From the IMG/VR virus record IMGVR_UViG_3300006921_003877, positions 1 through 60,090 of that record: DNA of 60,090 bases. One strand, 5' to 3'. Positions 8,872 through 18,348 of the stretch are shown here, in pieces. A program made the position numbers and the translations under genes. Each line of letters starts with the position of its first letter. Position 1 is the first letter of the stretch. This DNA comes from a virus. The notes under the pieces were generated by a model. The model was given only the letters and a program-made list of their open reading frames with translations. It had not been told where the DNA came from and did no database searches.

Positions 8872-9041
8872 TGAGAATAGATAATAAAAATAATAACCAA
8901 TTAAATACTTTACTTAATGAAGTAAAAGAAAAACATGATGCGGTTAAAAAAAATCTTTTGGGTAAACTAAAAGAGATGGATTCTCTAGAAGAACAATATA
9001 AAAAAATATTAGGAGAAATTAAAAAAAGATATAATATATAA
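8871..9041 (+). CDS. small coiled-coil protein
   Basis: 56 residues, nearly all charged helix (LNEVKEKHDAVKKNLLGKLKEMD) with heptad-like spacing. I chose ATG 8871, which overlaps the previous stop by one base, over the in-frame ATG 8853 inside the previous gene. It lies 2 bp before the spike gene, so it may be a chaperone or tape-like helper for the baseplate. Function unknown. Confidence 0.6.
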   Translation: MRIDNKNNNQLNTLLNEVKEKHDAVKKNLLGKLKEMDSLEEQYKKILGEIKKRYNI

Positions 9042-9043
9042 CC

Positions 9044-9991
9044 ATGAGTAGCCCATTTAATTTTAGAGGACGTAAATTTGACCTAACTAGAGAACATATT
9101 TTTTATTACGGTGAAGTAATAGATGATTATGATCCTTTAGGGACTGGAAGAGTTAGGGTAAGAATTAAACAACTTGATAAAGATTATAGTGATTCTGAGT
9201 TACCTTGGTGCTTTCCCTTAATGCCAAGATTCTTCAACGTAGTACCCCAAAAAGGGGAAGGAGTTAGATTATTAATGTACACGATTGATAAAAATAAATC
9301 CGACATTAATAGAAGTTATATCGGACCTCTTATTGGACAAGATCAACAACTCCATTTCCAAGACAAACGTACTGCCCTGGGAACCCAATCCGACGTTGGG
9401 GGGACTAACGCCCTAAAATCTACTGATTATATAAATAGTGCTAAAGGTGTATACGCTAGTCCATATGATGTGGCAATTCAAGGGAGAGATAATGCAGATA
9501 TTATTTTAACCTCAGCAAAAATTGATTTACGCGCTGGTAAATTTGTGCCAGGAAATCCTGTAGAATTAAATAGAGATAATCCAGCGAGGATACAATTAAT
9601 TCATGTTAATGATAAAGAAAGTGTTGCAACAATACTTGCAAACACCATAAACTTGGTTTCTTATACTGGACAAAATAACGGAGAGGGTACTTCCTTTAAC
9701 AAACTACAAAATAATGGTCTTGATTCCTCTGGTTCATCATTACAAAAGTACTTGGGAGGTAATAGACAATTAACCCAGGATGGTCTCCCTATTGGAGGAG
9801 AACTACACCCTTTGGTTTATGGGGATAGATTAATAGAATTTTGTAAATTAGTACAAAAATTTGTTAGTAATCATACCCACCCTTATGGACAAATGGTTCC
9901 AGATGTGGCAACAGATGATAGTGATGGAATAACTGAAATTTCAAAATTTAATTTTAGTTCAATGATAAGTCATCGAATTAGAATTAATTAA
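9044..9991 (+). CDS. baseplate central spike/hub protein, gp5 OB-domain type without lysozyme
   Basis: Residues 15-115 (FYYGEVIDDYDPLGTGRVRVRIKQLD ... LMPRFFNVVPQKGEGVRLLMY) match the N-terminal OB-fold of T4 gp5 and VgrG-like spike proteins. The C-terminal half carries NHTHPYG (276-282), the His-rich segment common in phage spike and baseplate proteins, where it can bind metal. No lysozyme domain is visible between them, unlike T4 gp5. The spike is expected at the centre of the contractile-tail baseplate. It closes the tightly packed block that begins with the late sigma factor. Confidence 0.8.
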   Translation: MSSPFNFRGRKFDLTREHIFYYGEVIDDYDPLGTGRVRVRIKQLDKDYSDSELPWCFPLMPRFFNVVPQKGEGVRLLMYTIDKNKSDINRSYIGPLIGQDQQLHFQDKRTALGTQSDVGGTNALKSTDYINSAKGVYASPYDVAIQGRDNADIILTSAKIDLRAGKFVPGNPVELNRDNPARIQLIHVNDKESVATILANTINLVSYTGQNNGEGTSFNKLQNNGLDSSGSSLQKYLGGNRQLTQDGLPIGGELHPLVYGDRLIEFCKLVQKFVSNHTHPYGQMVPDVATDDSDGITEISKFNFSSMISHRIRIN

Positions 9992-9992
9992 G

Positions 9993-10000
9993 TATTTATT
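9993..10000 (+). promoter_or_regulatory. late-promoter-like TATTTATT box
   Basis: AGTATTTATT ends 15 bp before the ATG of the 558-residue tail protein. Same sense-strand box as at the other operon heads, and the only one inside the + block 65-11692. Confidence 0.6.
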
Positions 10001-10015
10001 ATTAAAGATTCATAG

Positions 10016-11692
10016 ATGTCAATATATAGAACATATTTCACTGAGAGTAATACAATAATTAAAGGATTTTCCACGGGCGACACTCAAGCCCAAATGAATA
10101 CCTCATTAAACCCTATTGTAGAACTATTTTATGGGGCTGGAACTGGAACGACAGTTTCTAACATAAACTATAGTAGGTTTATTTTTAATTTTGACTTATC
10201 AGGATTAGTTGATAGGATAAACAAAAAAGAAATAACACTTAGTGGTTTTACGGCGTCAACAGGTATACATAGTAAAGCAACCCATAAATTAAAAATGACT
10301 AATACTATTTTTAATAATAACGAATTATTAGGGAAAGACACTCTTTTTAATTCGGCTAGTCGTGCTAATTCTTTTGATTTAATTGCCTTTAAGATGGGTC
10401 AATCATGGGATGCTGGTACAAAATTTGATACAGCGGGGGTTAGTAATTGGTGTTATAGGAAAACTAATTATACGTGGTCAGGAAATACTTATGATGTACC
10501 TTTATCTACTTGTGGTATCTATACTGGTAGTACTGCCTTAACTTCAGCTAACTATTCTCGATACGCACTTTTTCCTTATAGTTGTTCCACCAACACTACC
10601 GCAACTACAATGGTTGCAACACAACATTTTAGTAGAGGAAATGAAGATGTAGATATGGATATTACTTGTGCAATAAATGATATGTTGACAGGTACCACCA
10701 CAGCGCTTAATGGTTCATCCACACCAACTGGTGGATTAGTTACAGATATACATCAAGGTTTTGTAAATGGTGATTTTTTAACAGGTGTTAAAAATTATGG
10801 TATGGGGTTAGCTTTTAATCCCTTTTATGAAACAATACTAACAGATGAAAAAAGATATGTAGGTTTTTTTAACGAAAATACAAATACTTTTTTTGAACCT
10901 TACATTGAGACAACGTATGTTGATACCGTAATCGATGATAGAGAAAAATTCTATATGGGTAAAACAAATAGAGTATGTTTATATGTTAACGCCGGTGGTG
11001 CACCAACTAATTTAGATCGTTTACCTGGAGTTGTGGTTTATGATCAAGATGGAGATGTCTATGATAGATTTGTACAAGTAGACACCAATCATCTAAATGC
11101 TTCAGTTTTTACACCATATACTGAAGTTACTCATGTTACTACAGGAGTGTATTGTATAGATTTTTCCGTCCCAACTTCATGTGCTTGTCCCCTAACTCAA
11201 TATAGTGATGTATGGAGTGGTTTAACAATAAATGGACAAGCAATCGATGACAGAACCCAATACATAACGATTAAAGATGAAAATGAATACTATAATATTG
11301 GTGGAGAAATAGACTTACCTAAATCATATGGTTTTTCAATATCAGGAATAAAATCTGATGAAAGGATAAAAAGAGGCGATAAACGTAAAATTATGGTAAG
11401 TGCACGTGTGCCATATACCGTTAATCATACTCAGGTTATTGATTCGTTGAAATATCGTTTATATATAAAGGACGGTACTAGTGAATATACTGTAATAGAC
11501 TACACAGATGTTAATAGAACCCCTACACATAATTACTTTATTATAGATACTTCGTGGTTAATACCAAATACGTACTATATTGATTTACAACTTACTTCAA
11601 ATCAAAAAGTAGAGACTTATGATCAGGAACTTCGATTCATAGTTAAAAATCAAGGGTTACCAGATAATCTTAAAAAAAGGCTAGTAAATTAA
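10016..11692 (+). CDS. putative tail/fibre structural protein
   Basis: 558 residues, rich in Thr, Ser, Asn and Tyr and predicted to be mostly beta. The N-terminus (SIYRTYFTESNTIIKGFS) and the repeated YSRFIFNFDLSGL and FSRGNEDVDMDITCAI segments look like beta-sandwich domains. The C-terminal 200 residues contain KRGDKRKIMVSARVPYTV and an Ig-like closing domain. No family is recognised. Position after the spike gene, with its own late-type promoter, suggests a baseplate wedge-associated or fibre protein. Confidence 0.65.
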   Translation: MSIYRTYFTESNTIIKGFSTGDTQAQMNTSLNPIVELFYGAGTGTTVSNINYSRFIFNFDLSGLVDRINKKEITLSGFTASTGIHSKATHKLKMTNTIFNNNELLGKDTLFNSASRANSFDLIAFKMGQSWDAGTKFDTAGVSNWCYRKTNYTWSGNTYDVPLSTCGIYTGSTALTSANYSRYALFPYSCSTNTTATTMVATQHFSRGNEDVDMDITCAINDMLTGTTTALNGSSTPTGGLVTDIHQGFVNGDFLTGVKNYGMGLAFNPFYETILTDEKRYVGFFNENTNTFFEPYIETTYVDTVIDDREKFYMGKTNRVCLYVNAGGAPTNLDRLPGVVVYDQDGDVYDRFVQVDTNHLNASVFTPYTEVTHVTTGVYCIDFSVPTSCACPLTQYSDVWSGLTINGQAIDDRTQYITIKDENEYYNIGGEIDLPKSYGFSISGIKSDERIKRGDKRKIMVSARVPYTVNHTQVIDSLKYRLYIKDGTSEYTVIDYTDVNRTPTHNYFIIDTSWLIPNTYYIDLQLTSNQKVETYDQELRFIVKNQGLPDNLKKRLVN

Positions 11693-11727
11693 TTTTCATT
11701 ATAGAATAATTTTAGTATTCTTAACAT

Positions 11728-12639
11728 ATGAATATAAAATTATCCGACCACATTGGGAACACTCCCTTAATTCCTATCACTTTAGGTAACCTTACTGTTT
11801 GGGGTAAGGCAGAATTTATGAACCCCTCAGGTTCAGTAAAAGACCGTATGGCGTCTTTTATCATTAACAACGCACAAGAAAAAGGTTTAATTAAAAAAAA
11901 TAGTACCATATGTGAAGCAACTAGTGGTAACAGTGGAATTGCTTTTGCTATGTTGGCAGCAGAAAGAGGTTATAAAATGGTTATAATCATGCCATCCAAC
12001 ATGTCTGAAGAACGTAAAAAAATGTTTAAGTATTATGGTGCCACCTTAATAGAAGTCGATGAAGGTGACTTTGATGGTGCTATTGAACTAAGAGATAATT
12101 TATGTAATGATAACGGATGGTTCAATTGTAACCAATTTCACAACCCTTTGAATATTGAGGCACACTATCAAACTACAGGACCTGAAATATATGAAGAGTG
12201 GTCTCTTCCTAAGATAAAAGGAAGTTTTAGAAGAATAGACTCACCTTCAGTTTTTGTCGCGGGTACTGGTACTGGTGGTACATTAATGGGAACTCGTAAA
12301 TTTCTAAAAGAAAAATGGGAAGATATAAAAATAGTTGCTGTAGAACCCGCAGAATCTCCTGTAATGTCTGGAGGTGAACCAGGACTCCATGGCATACAAG
12401 GAATTGGTGATGGTAGTAAATTTTTAGTTGATTTAGATTTAGTTGATGAGGTAAGAGTTATAAAAACTGACTGCGCAAAAAGTATTGCAAAACACTTAGC
12501 AAAAAGATATGGTTTATTTATTGGTATTAGTGGTGGGGCCAATGTAATGGCAACTTTTCAGTGGTTACGTGATAATGATAAAAAAGAAGGTATAACAATT
12601 CTCTGTGATAGAGGAAATAGATATCTAAGTTGTTTATAA
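11728..12639 (+). CDS. cysM: cysteine synthase (O-acetylserine sulfhydrylase), CysM-like
   Basis: PLP-dependent fold-type II enzyme making cysteine from O-acetylserine and sulfide, or S-sulfocysteine from thiosulfate in CysM enzymes. Seen here: PLP-lysine motif NPSGSVKDR with K38, substrate-binding loop TSGNSG (65-70), PLP-phosphate loop GTGTGGT (179-185), SGGAN and the C-terminal CDRGNRYLS. The CDRG form is that of CysM, while CysK has PSSGERY. All catalytic elements are present and the 303 residues are full length, so it should be active. It is a metabolic gene between the tail block and the head block and is followed by a strong terminator. Confidence 0.92.
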   Translation: MNIKLSDHIGNTPLIPITLGNLTVWGKAEFMNPSGSVKDRMASFIINNAQEKGLIKKNSTICEATSGNSGIAFAMLAAERGYKMVIIMPSNMSEERKKMFKYYGATLIEVDEGDFDGAIELRDNLCNDNGWFNCNQFHNPLNIEAHYQTTGPEIYEEWSLPKIKGSFRRIDSPSVFVAGTGTGGTLMGTRKFLKEKWEDIKIVAVEPAESPVMSGGEPGLHGIQGIGDGSKFLVDLDLVDEVRVIKTDCAKSIAKHLAKRYGLFIGISGGANVMATFQWLRDNDKKEGITILCDRGNRYLSCL

Positions 12640-12643
12640 ATAA

Positions 12644-12669
12644 AAAAACCCCTCCGAAGAGGGGTTTTT
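12644..12669. terminator. bidirectional rho-independent terminator
   Basis: A5-CCCCTC-CGAA-GAGGGG-T5 hairpin between the convergent cysM and major capsid genes; it has a T-tract on both strands and can stop transcription from either side. Confidence 0.9.
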
Positions 12670-12691
12670 CATTATAAAGAGTAGCGAAAAA

Positions 12692-14605
12692 TTATCTTAA
12701 CTCATTAATACCAAATGTTACTACACCATCGACGTTGATAGTACCGTAGAATCTGTTGTTAACCATCTTCTTAGCGTATCTTGTCATTATACCTTTGATT
12801 GGTGCAAAGTTAAATGGATTATACATAGTAGGTGTAAGTTGTAACGGAACGTAAGGAGCGTATACATAACCAGTATCTAGTAATGATTTTCCTTTATGTC
12901 CAATTAATATCTTACCTGCTGGGAAGTAAGGATCTCTATATACAGTATATCTACCTGATAAAGAACCAATCTTCTCAATACCCATATTATAAGAATCTTG
13001 CTCTGGTGACGCGTTAGACACGTGGAAGTATTCTAAATCATCAAATATTGCAGAAACCTCAGCTGAACATACGATCCAGTTAGCTCCTCCTCTAAGAGTT
13101 GATTTATGAATTTGAGCAGATAATTGATTTACCGTAGTAATCAATGTTTGATTCCAATCTTTTTGAGTGTAAGCATTGTAACCTTGACCATTGTTAGATC
13201 TTCTCCAACCATTGTAGTCCCATCTTAACGTCCAAGCCGCACCATTTCTAAGGTCTTTCAAGATTTCTCTATCAATCTCAGCCGCAACTTGTTCTGATAA
13301 TAAAGCTGTTAATTCAGCCTCAGCATCAATGTTGTGGAATGCAGACACGTCTTGTGCAAGTTCAGGAGACCAAGTAGCTCTTAGTTTTCTTTCTGTTACC
13401 GCTACAGTTACAGAATCTAATCTAAATGTTACTTCAGCCATGTTATCTTCTAACTCCATGTTAGCGTAAGATAAAACCTGAGCCACAAGTCCTAAAGCTG
13501 ATGCAGTAGGTACACCCGCTGCCGCTATATAGTTAGCGTTGTTAGTAGCAGTAGAATCTGGATTACCATAACCTCTACCTTCAACAGTCGTACATGTTGG
13601 ACATGCTGGACAACCAAAGTCAATCTCGATTAACATGTTACCTGTACCTGCGTAAGGTGCTATTGTACTTCCAGATACAAGACCTTGACCGTACTTTTGT
13701 GTTACTGTTCTGTACTTTAATGGAGTACCACCAGATATCAACGGCATATCTAAAGCCGGATCAGTTATCGTACCACTATCAGCTGTACCACCATTTAATT
13801 GGTAAAGAGCAGCTGTTGAGAAAGTATCAGCAGATGTATTACAAGAAACCATTGGTCCTGCAATTGCGTCTCTCGCAGCAGTTGTAGCACTTAAGTAAAT
13901 TACTAAACCTGCTAAGAAAGCTTCAGTATCAGCTAATTGTCCATCAGGACCTACTAATGTTCCTGTAGTAGATAAGATAGAAGAAGAAATTAATCCTGTT
14001 ACGTATCTGTTAGCTGGATTACTTAACGGTACACCGTTTGTATCAGTTCTTCCTGAGAAAGTTCCAATATTTGGGTAAGCTGTTGACGCCACTGTTGTAA
14101 GTCCACCTGGAACTACAGTTACTGGAGTAACAGTTCTTTTACCTCTTGATGCATCAAATAATCCTCTCGCTGGAGAAGCGTTATTTTCATAGAATTGGTC
14201 ATATAAATCTACACCTGAAGGAGTAGAAGCATTGAATCCACCGTTAGTAGAGTCAAAACCAGGTCTGTTAGTAGATACCTCTGGTACAAAGTAGAATAAT
14301 TTACCAATTGGTAAGTTTAACGCTTGTACTGATACGATATCGTTAGCCAAAAGTTTAGAGAATACTCTCCTTACGATTGGGAATACAACTGTTTCGAAAG
14401 AACCTGAATCAGTTGCTGTTGTTTGTTCGTTGATTAAGTAAGACGCTTGATTCTCAAATAATTGAGCAACGTTGTCTTTACTATAACCATTTAGGCCATC
14501 TAGGAATCCTAGTTTGTCCCATTTGTTAATTACGTCTTCACGGATAAGTTTCATTGAATTAGTTCCAATGTTTCCAACTTGTCCTGAGTTTAATAAATGT
14601 CCCAT
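12692..14605 (-). CDS. 23: major capsid protein, T4 gp23-like
   Basis: 637 residues. The N-terminus (IREDVINKWDKLGFLDGL, then VAQLFENQASYLINEQ) and FPIVRRVFSKLLANDIVSVQAL are clear T4 gp23 family features, as is the C-terminal YTVYRDPYFPAGKILIGHKG. A gp21-type cleavage site I58-N59-E60 falls close to the T4 gp23 processing site (after E65), so the mature protein probably starts at Q61. A large insertion with CPACPTC lies mid-protein, probably surface exposed. It follows the scaffold gene by 22 bp, as in T4. Confidence 0.95.
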   Translation of the reverse strand: MGHLLNSGQVGNIGTNSMKLIREDVINKWDKLGFLDGLNGYSKDNVAQLFENQASYLINEQTTATDSGSFETVVFPIVRRVFSKLLANDIVSVQALNLPIGKLFYFVPEVSTNRPGFDSTNGGFNASTPSGVDLYDQFYENNASPARGLFDASRGKRTVTPVTVVPGGLTTVASTAYPNIGTFSGRTDTNGVPLSNPANRYVTGLISSSILSTTGTLVGPDGQLADTEAFLAGLVIYLSATTAARDAIAGPMVSCNTSADTFSTAALYQLNGGTADSGTITDPALDMPLISGGTPLKYRTVTQKYGQGLVSGSTIAPYAGTGNMLIEIDFGCPACPTCTTVEGRGYGNPDSTATNNANYIAAAGVPTASALGLVAQVLSYANMELEDNMAEVTFRLDSVTVAVTERKLRATWSPELAQDVSAFHNIDAEAELTALLSEQVAAEIDREILKDLRNGAAWTLRWDYNGWRRSNNGQGYNAYTQKDWNQTLITTVNQLSAQIHKSTLRGGANWIVCSAEVSAIFDDLEYFHVSNASPEQDSYNMGIEKIGSLSGRYTVYRDPYFPAGKILIGHKGKSLLDTGYVYAPYVPLQLTPTMYNPFNFAPIKGIMTRYAKKMVNNRFYGTINVDGVVTFGINELR

Positions 14606-14627
14606 TTTAATTTATTTTTTTAATGTT

Positions 14628-15941
14628 TTACTTTATTTTATTCATAAGGTCCATCATTCTCGTCATTTGAGGATCCTGATAAACTTTATTTTCTCTTATA
14701 ACACTATTTCTCTTAGTGTTTTTTATAGTTGATTCTTCTGTTATAACTTTAGTTCCTCCTTTACTTACCATAGCTTCTTGAATTGGTTTCTTAGAAACCA
14801 TTTCTCCTGATAATTTTTTATATAAGGATTTTGATTCTTTTAATGAATTAACTTCATCAAAACGAGAAAGAATGTTTAACTTTTCTTTTTTCGTTGTAGA
14901 ATGCTCAGTAAACAATTTGGTTGTGTAAGCTAAATTCGAATTGAACACTGCCACTTCGTTTAACTTTTCTCTAAATAATGAAAGAGCTTTTTTATACTCT
15001 TCATTTTTTGATTTAAGTTTTTTAACTTCACCTCCATAGGTAGTAACCGCAGCTTTTAACTGTTTATTTTCCTTTATGATTCTTGATGGTACATGAGCTC
15101 TTCTTGATTCTTTAATCCCGCTCTTTTTTGCGAGATCCTTATTTGGTATAGCTCTTGGCTTATTAAGCCCTTTTCTTTGTCCTGAAGATCCACGTCTTCC
15201 ATTTTGATAAGTTCTGTTTGTCCCCTCTTCGATTTCTTCTTCTTCGAAGTCATCCAATTCGATTTCATACATCTTCTCATCTTTCATTTCCATATGACGT
15301 TTTTTACCATACATTTCATCCATGTCTTTCATTTCATTCATATAGTCATCAGGTTCTCCTTGATCACCATGTGAAGCTCCAGTTTTGCCGTGATATCCTT
15401 TATCAGTCCCTTTGTAGTTTTTATAATCACTACGAGTTTTTGATTGGTCACCCTTTTTGGCTCCACCTTCTTCCATCATGTCGTCATCCATCATTTCATT
15501 CATGTCATCATCCAATTCAATTTCGTAAATTGGTTCATTCTGTTTCCCTTCAGAAACATTCTTAATTTCATACTCTTCGTTACCATCTGTAAGGGTTACG
15601 CCATCTCCAGTTTTTACAACTTCGATTTCGTCTTCTGGTCCCATTTTCTTAAACACTTTCATTACCTCATCATCTGATGAAGCAGTAAGGTCTAACTCTA
15701 CAGCGTCGCCGCCCATGTCCATGTCCATATCCATATCTATATCCATGTCGTCGTCTGTAACACCTAACAATTCTTCTGAATCCATTTCAATCTCATCAAC
15801 TTCGTTGATAGATTCTTTTACTAGTTCGTTAATTTCTTTCTTCAAAACCGAAGGAAGTATTTCTTTTGCACTCTCCTTTACTGATTCCTCGATAGCTTTC
15901 GCTTCAAGAAGAGCCTCTTCTACTAAAGATTTTTTTGCCAT
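14628..15941 (-). CDS. 22: prohead core scaffold protein, gp22-like
   Basis: 437 residues, highly acidic and helical, directly upstream of the capsid gene as in T4 (22 then 23). It contains a Met-Asp tandem (DMDIDMDMDMDM, around residues 65-76), several EIELDD segments, a basic middle (RRGSSGQRKGLNKPRAIPNK) and a C-terminal coiled coil (KQLKAAVTTYGGEVKKLKSK). Multiple LxE/IxE sites suit its expected destruction by the prohead protease during maturation. Assignment is by position and composition, since scaffold sequences diverge quickly. Confidence 0.8.
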   Translation of the reverse strand: MAKKSLVEEALLEAKAIEESVKESAKEILPSVLKKEINELVKESINEVDEIEMDSEELLGVTDDDMDIDMDMDMDMGGDAVELDLTASSDDEVMKVFKKMGPEDEIEVVKTGDGVTLTDGNEEYEIKNVSEGKQNEPIYEIELDDDMNEMMDDDMMEEGGAKKGDQSKTRSDYKNYKGTDKGYHGKTGASHGDQGEPDDYMNEMKDMDEMYGKKRHMEMKDEKMYEIELDDFEEEEIEEGTNRTYQNGRRGSSGQRKGLNKPRAIPNKDLAKKSGIKESRRAHVPSRIIKENKQLKAAVTTYGGEVKKLKSKNEEYKKALSLFREKLNEVAVFNSNLAYTTKLFTEHSTTKKEKLNILSRFDEVNSLKESKSLYKKLSGEMVSKKPIQEAMVSKGGTKVITEESTIKNTKRNSVIRENKVYQDPQMTRMMDLMNKIK

Positions 15942-15991
15942 TTGACTAGTTTTTTTTTAATCTTATTATTAATATACGCAAAAGCGCAAAG

Positions 15992-16007
15992 AACTCCTTA
16001 GGGAGTT
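15992..16007. terminator. hairpin in the leader of the scaffold gene
   Basis: AACTCC-TTAG-GGAGTT stem-loop with a T-run on its right (+ strand) side. On the - strand, the transcript from the box at 16012-16019 would begin with this hairpin, so it may be a 5' stabilising stem-loop for the scaffold/capsid mRNA; on the + strand it would act as a terminator for antisense reading. Confidence 0.5.
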
Positions 16008-16011
16008 TTTT

Positions 16012-16019
16012 AATAAATA
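16012..16019 (-). promoter_or_regulatory. late-promoter-like TATTTATT box for scaffold/capsid genes
   Basis: GCATATTTATTAAAAAACTCC on the - strand, about 70 bp before the scaffold start. It would give the scaffold and capsid genes their own transcript. Confidence 0.55.
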
Positions 16020-16070
16020 TGCCTCATATACCCAAAAAGCCATATTAGTCTGAAAATTTGTCAGTTAAGT

Positions 16071-16481
16071 TTAACGATAGTAACCTCGTAATTCTGTGGG
16101 TCCTATAATGTACTCTCGATTCTTAAGATTCATCATGTCTGCTCGAGCCATTTTTTCTGCTAGAATCTTATCTTTTTCTGGGTCTCCTGAACTAGGTAAC
16201 ATAGCATCATAATAAACATCCACAAAATATCTAACTCTATCTCCTCTCTGAGTTTCGTCAAATACTTCATCTAAATCTACTTCATCTAAATCATAGTTTG
16301 GATCGTAAAATTGTTCTGGTAGTCTAGGTCCCTCTTCATTTTCATCATCACTAAATAATGAATCTTCATCATAGAAATAATCTGAATTATACCCTGGTAA
16401 CTCTCTCCAGTTATCTGGTCTATCATCAGGTTGCTCAGATAATAACCCTAACTCTTTTTTTATTTTCCCTCTTAAACTCAT
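16071..16481 (-). CDS. hypothetical acidic head-locus protein
   Basis: 136 residues from ATG 16481, which begins one base after the upstream stop; the ATG six codons earlier would overlap that gene. Strongly acidic and Tyr-rich (DYFYDEDSLFSDDENEEG, NYDLDEVDLDEVFDETQ), ending in REYIIGPTELRGYYR. It lies between the Cys-rich protein and the scaffold, where T4 carries small core proteins (gp67/gp68), so a minor core role is possible. No homology is recognised. Confidence 0.65.
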   Translation of the reverse strand: MSLRGKIKKELGLLSEQPDDRPDNWRELPGYNSDYFYDEDSLFSDDENEEGPRLPEQFYDPNYDLDEVDLDEVFDETQRGDRVRYFVDVYYDAMLPSSGDPEKDKILAEKMARADMMNLKNREYIIGPTELRGYYR

Positions 16482-16482
16482 A

Positions 16483-18345
16483 TTAACAAGCTGACGCATT
16501 TGATGATGAACAATTATGAGTATTCATTAAATCTTGAACCTCATCATACTTACACTGTATTTGGTTCATCCAATTAGGTCCCATTTGTTGACCATTTATC
16601 ATACCTGTAGAAAGTGCGTTACCCCAAAGTGTCTCCCTTTGACAAAGGAATTGACAAGGTTGGTTTGGATTTTGGGAACTAAAGTTAGGTAAACTTGTAA
16701 AGTTATTTAACCAGTTACTATAATTTGGCCAAGCTGACTGGTCACAACCTGTTGTTGATGTGTTAGGACATGGTACGATAGGGAAAGTCATCTGTGGTAC
16801 TTGAGCAGCTGTACCAACTTGTAATACCTTCCAATTGGCTAATTGAGCTCCAGGACCTCCCGCTGGTGCTTCAAATTCATCCCCAATTACTGGTGTTCTT
16901 ACAGTTCCATTATCATCTACTAACATATTCATGAAAGAATTCTGACTTCCAAAAGGAGTACCATCACACAACTCAACTGTTACATAAGCTGGAGTTGGGG
17001 CCGCACTACATTGTGCATTACAATCAGCTTCTGACGTATAAGGTCCTGTAAAATATGATTGAGGTTGATTTGGAGATTGTGCACAATTACCACCGTTAGG
17101 ATTAACATAAGCACCTGTTGGATCACACCACCAGTCTCCTTGAGATTGTGTTTGGGCACATGGTTGGACATTAGGGTTATAATAAGGTGATATATTTTGT
17201 GCATTTGCTCCCTGACCATTTGTGTCACAAGCGGTAACTACTGTTGCCGATTCAGGAGGAGTAGATAAACCATAAGCACTACAACTATTTATTTGGTTTC
17301 CTGCCCCCGTACCTGTCATTCTATAAGTTTGACCTTGGTATTCTACAAAGACTATAGGTCCGTCTGCCATATTATATGGATTACCGCCACTATCAGTTAC
17401 ATTTAGACATAAATTACTAAAAGCTAGATTTTGTTGATTTGAATAAGGAAGTGGACCCATACCACAAGCTTGGGCAAGACCCGCATTATGATTATCACCA
17501 CAACTATATAACTTTGCATGTCTAATAATTCCTGGTCCCCAGTCTTGAACTTGAGTTTGTTCATTTAATGATATAACATCATCACCCATTAAAGTCATAG
17601 GTTCCATTTGTGGTTTGTTGTCTGACCTACAAGAATTTGATGCTGCGCACCAATGATGTCCTGGAGGACAACCACCTGGACCCATATCGCCAGCTTCTTT
17701 ATATTGGTCATGTTCAAAAGAATCATTAACACTATCCATCATTTGGTCTATCTTTGCCAAGTGACTTTCCATCCAATCATCTAATACCTCATCTCTTTCT
17801 AACTTATTATAAACGTTTTGTGCTTTATTTGAAATACTGTGTAATTGTGACGCTGCCATATAGGAATCTTCACTTGTTTCTTTTGCTTCTCCACATCCAC
17901 AACCTTCCTTAAGTTTTTCCTTACCTTTTACTGGTCCACTTTTCATATTTAACGATGGTGGTGGTGGAGTCCCTTTTAATTTGTTTACGTCTGATTTTGG
18001 CACCCACCCGTTAGAGGTTAAAACATCTCCATGGATACTCGTCATTAAAATTTCCCCATCATATTGTATTCCTGTGTTTCCCTTTTCTTTCTTCTTCTCT
18101 TCTTTTTCTCCCCCTCCTGTTGGTACTCCTAATCCACTACACATAGTATAGTCACTAAAAGAACCTTGAGTTTCTGTTACGCAGTTACCCCCACTTACAC
18201 ATCCGTGATATGCGTTTTCTCCACCACAACTAATGGCAGCTGTACAATAACCTTCATGGTCACAGTTAGGGGCCTCTGTTAATAACCTACCCTCATTTAA
18301 TTTTTTTATATGATCGTATTTTGATTTTCTAGTTCTATAACTCAT
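16483..18345 (-). CDS. Cys-rich putative virion protein with WW-C / YFTGPY module
   Basis: 620 residues with about 40 Cys. A probable head-targeting N-terminus has LNE (16-18) and LLTE (21-24) cleavage sites. A Cys-rich stretch covers 28-69, a helical stretch 145-215, GGCPPGHHWCAASNSC 224-239, and the module GDWWC...QPQSYFTGPYTSEADC...C spans about 402-446. The same module occurs twice in the protein at 19650-20960, and the following C-terminal domains also look related, so the two are paralogues. Lying between protease and scaffold, it is likely a head protein. Function unknown. Confidence 0.75.
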   Translation of the reverse strand: MSYRTRKSKYDHIKKLNEGRLLTEAPNCDHEGYCTAAISCGGENAYHGCVSGGNCVTETQGSFSDYTMCSGLGVPTGGGEKEEKKKEKGNTGIQYDGEILMTSIHGDVLTSNGWVPKSDVNKLKGTPPPPSLNMKSGPVKGKEKLKEGCGCGEAKETSEDSYMAASQLHSISNKAQNVYNKLERDEVLDDWMESHLAKIDQMMDSVNDSFEHDQYKEAGDMGPGGCPPGHHWCAASNSCRSDNKPQMEPMTLMGDDVISLNEQTQVQDWGPGIIRHAKLYSCGDNHNAGLAQACGMGPLPYSNQQNLAFSNLCLNVTDSGGNPYNMADGPIVFVEYQGQTYRMTGTGAGNQINSCSAYGLSTPPESATVVTACDTNGQGANAQNISPYYNPNVQPCAQTQSQGDWWCDPTGAYVNPNGGNCAQSPNQPQSYFTGPYTSEADCNAQCSAAPTPAYVTVELCDGTPFGSQNSFMNMLVDDNGTVRTPVIGDEFEAPAGGPGAQLANWKVLQVGTAAQVPQMTFPIVPCPNTSTTGCDQSAWPNYSNWLNNFTSLPNFSSQNPNQPCQFLCQRETLWGNALSTGMINGQQMGPNWMNQIQCKYDEVQDLMNTHNCSSSNASAC

Positions 18346-18348
18346 GAT

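Noticed and set aside
16217-16330. Asp/Glu-rich segment as an EF-hand pair
   Set aside because: Acidic but without the spacing of a DxDxDG loop.
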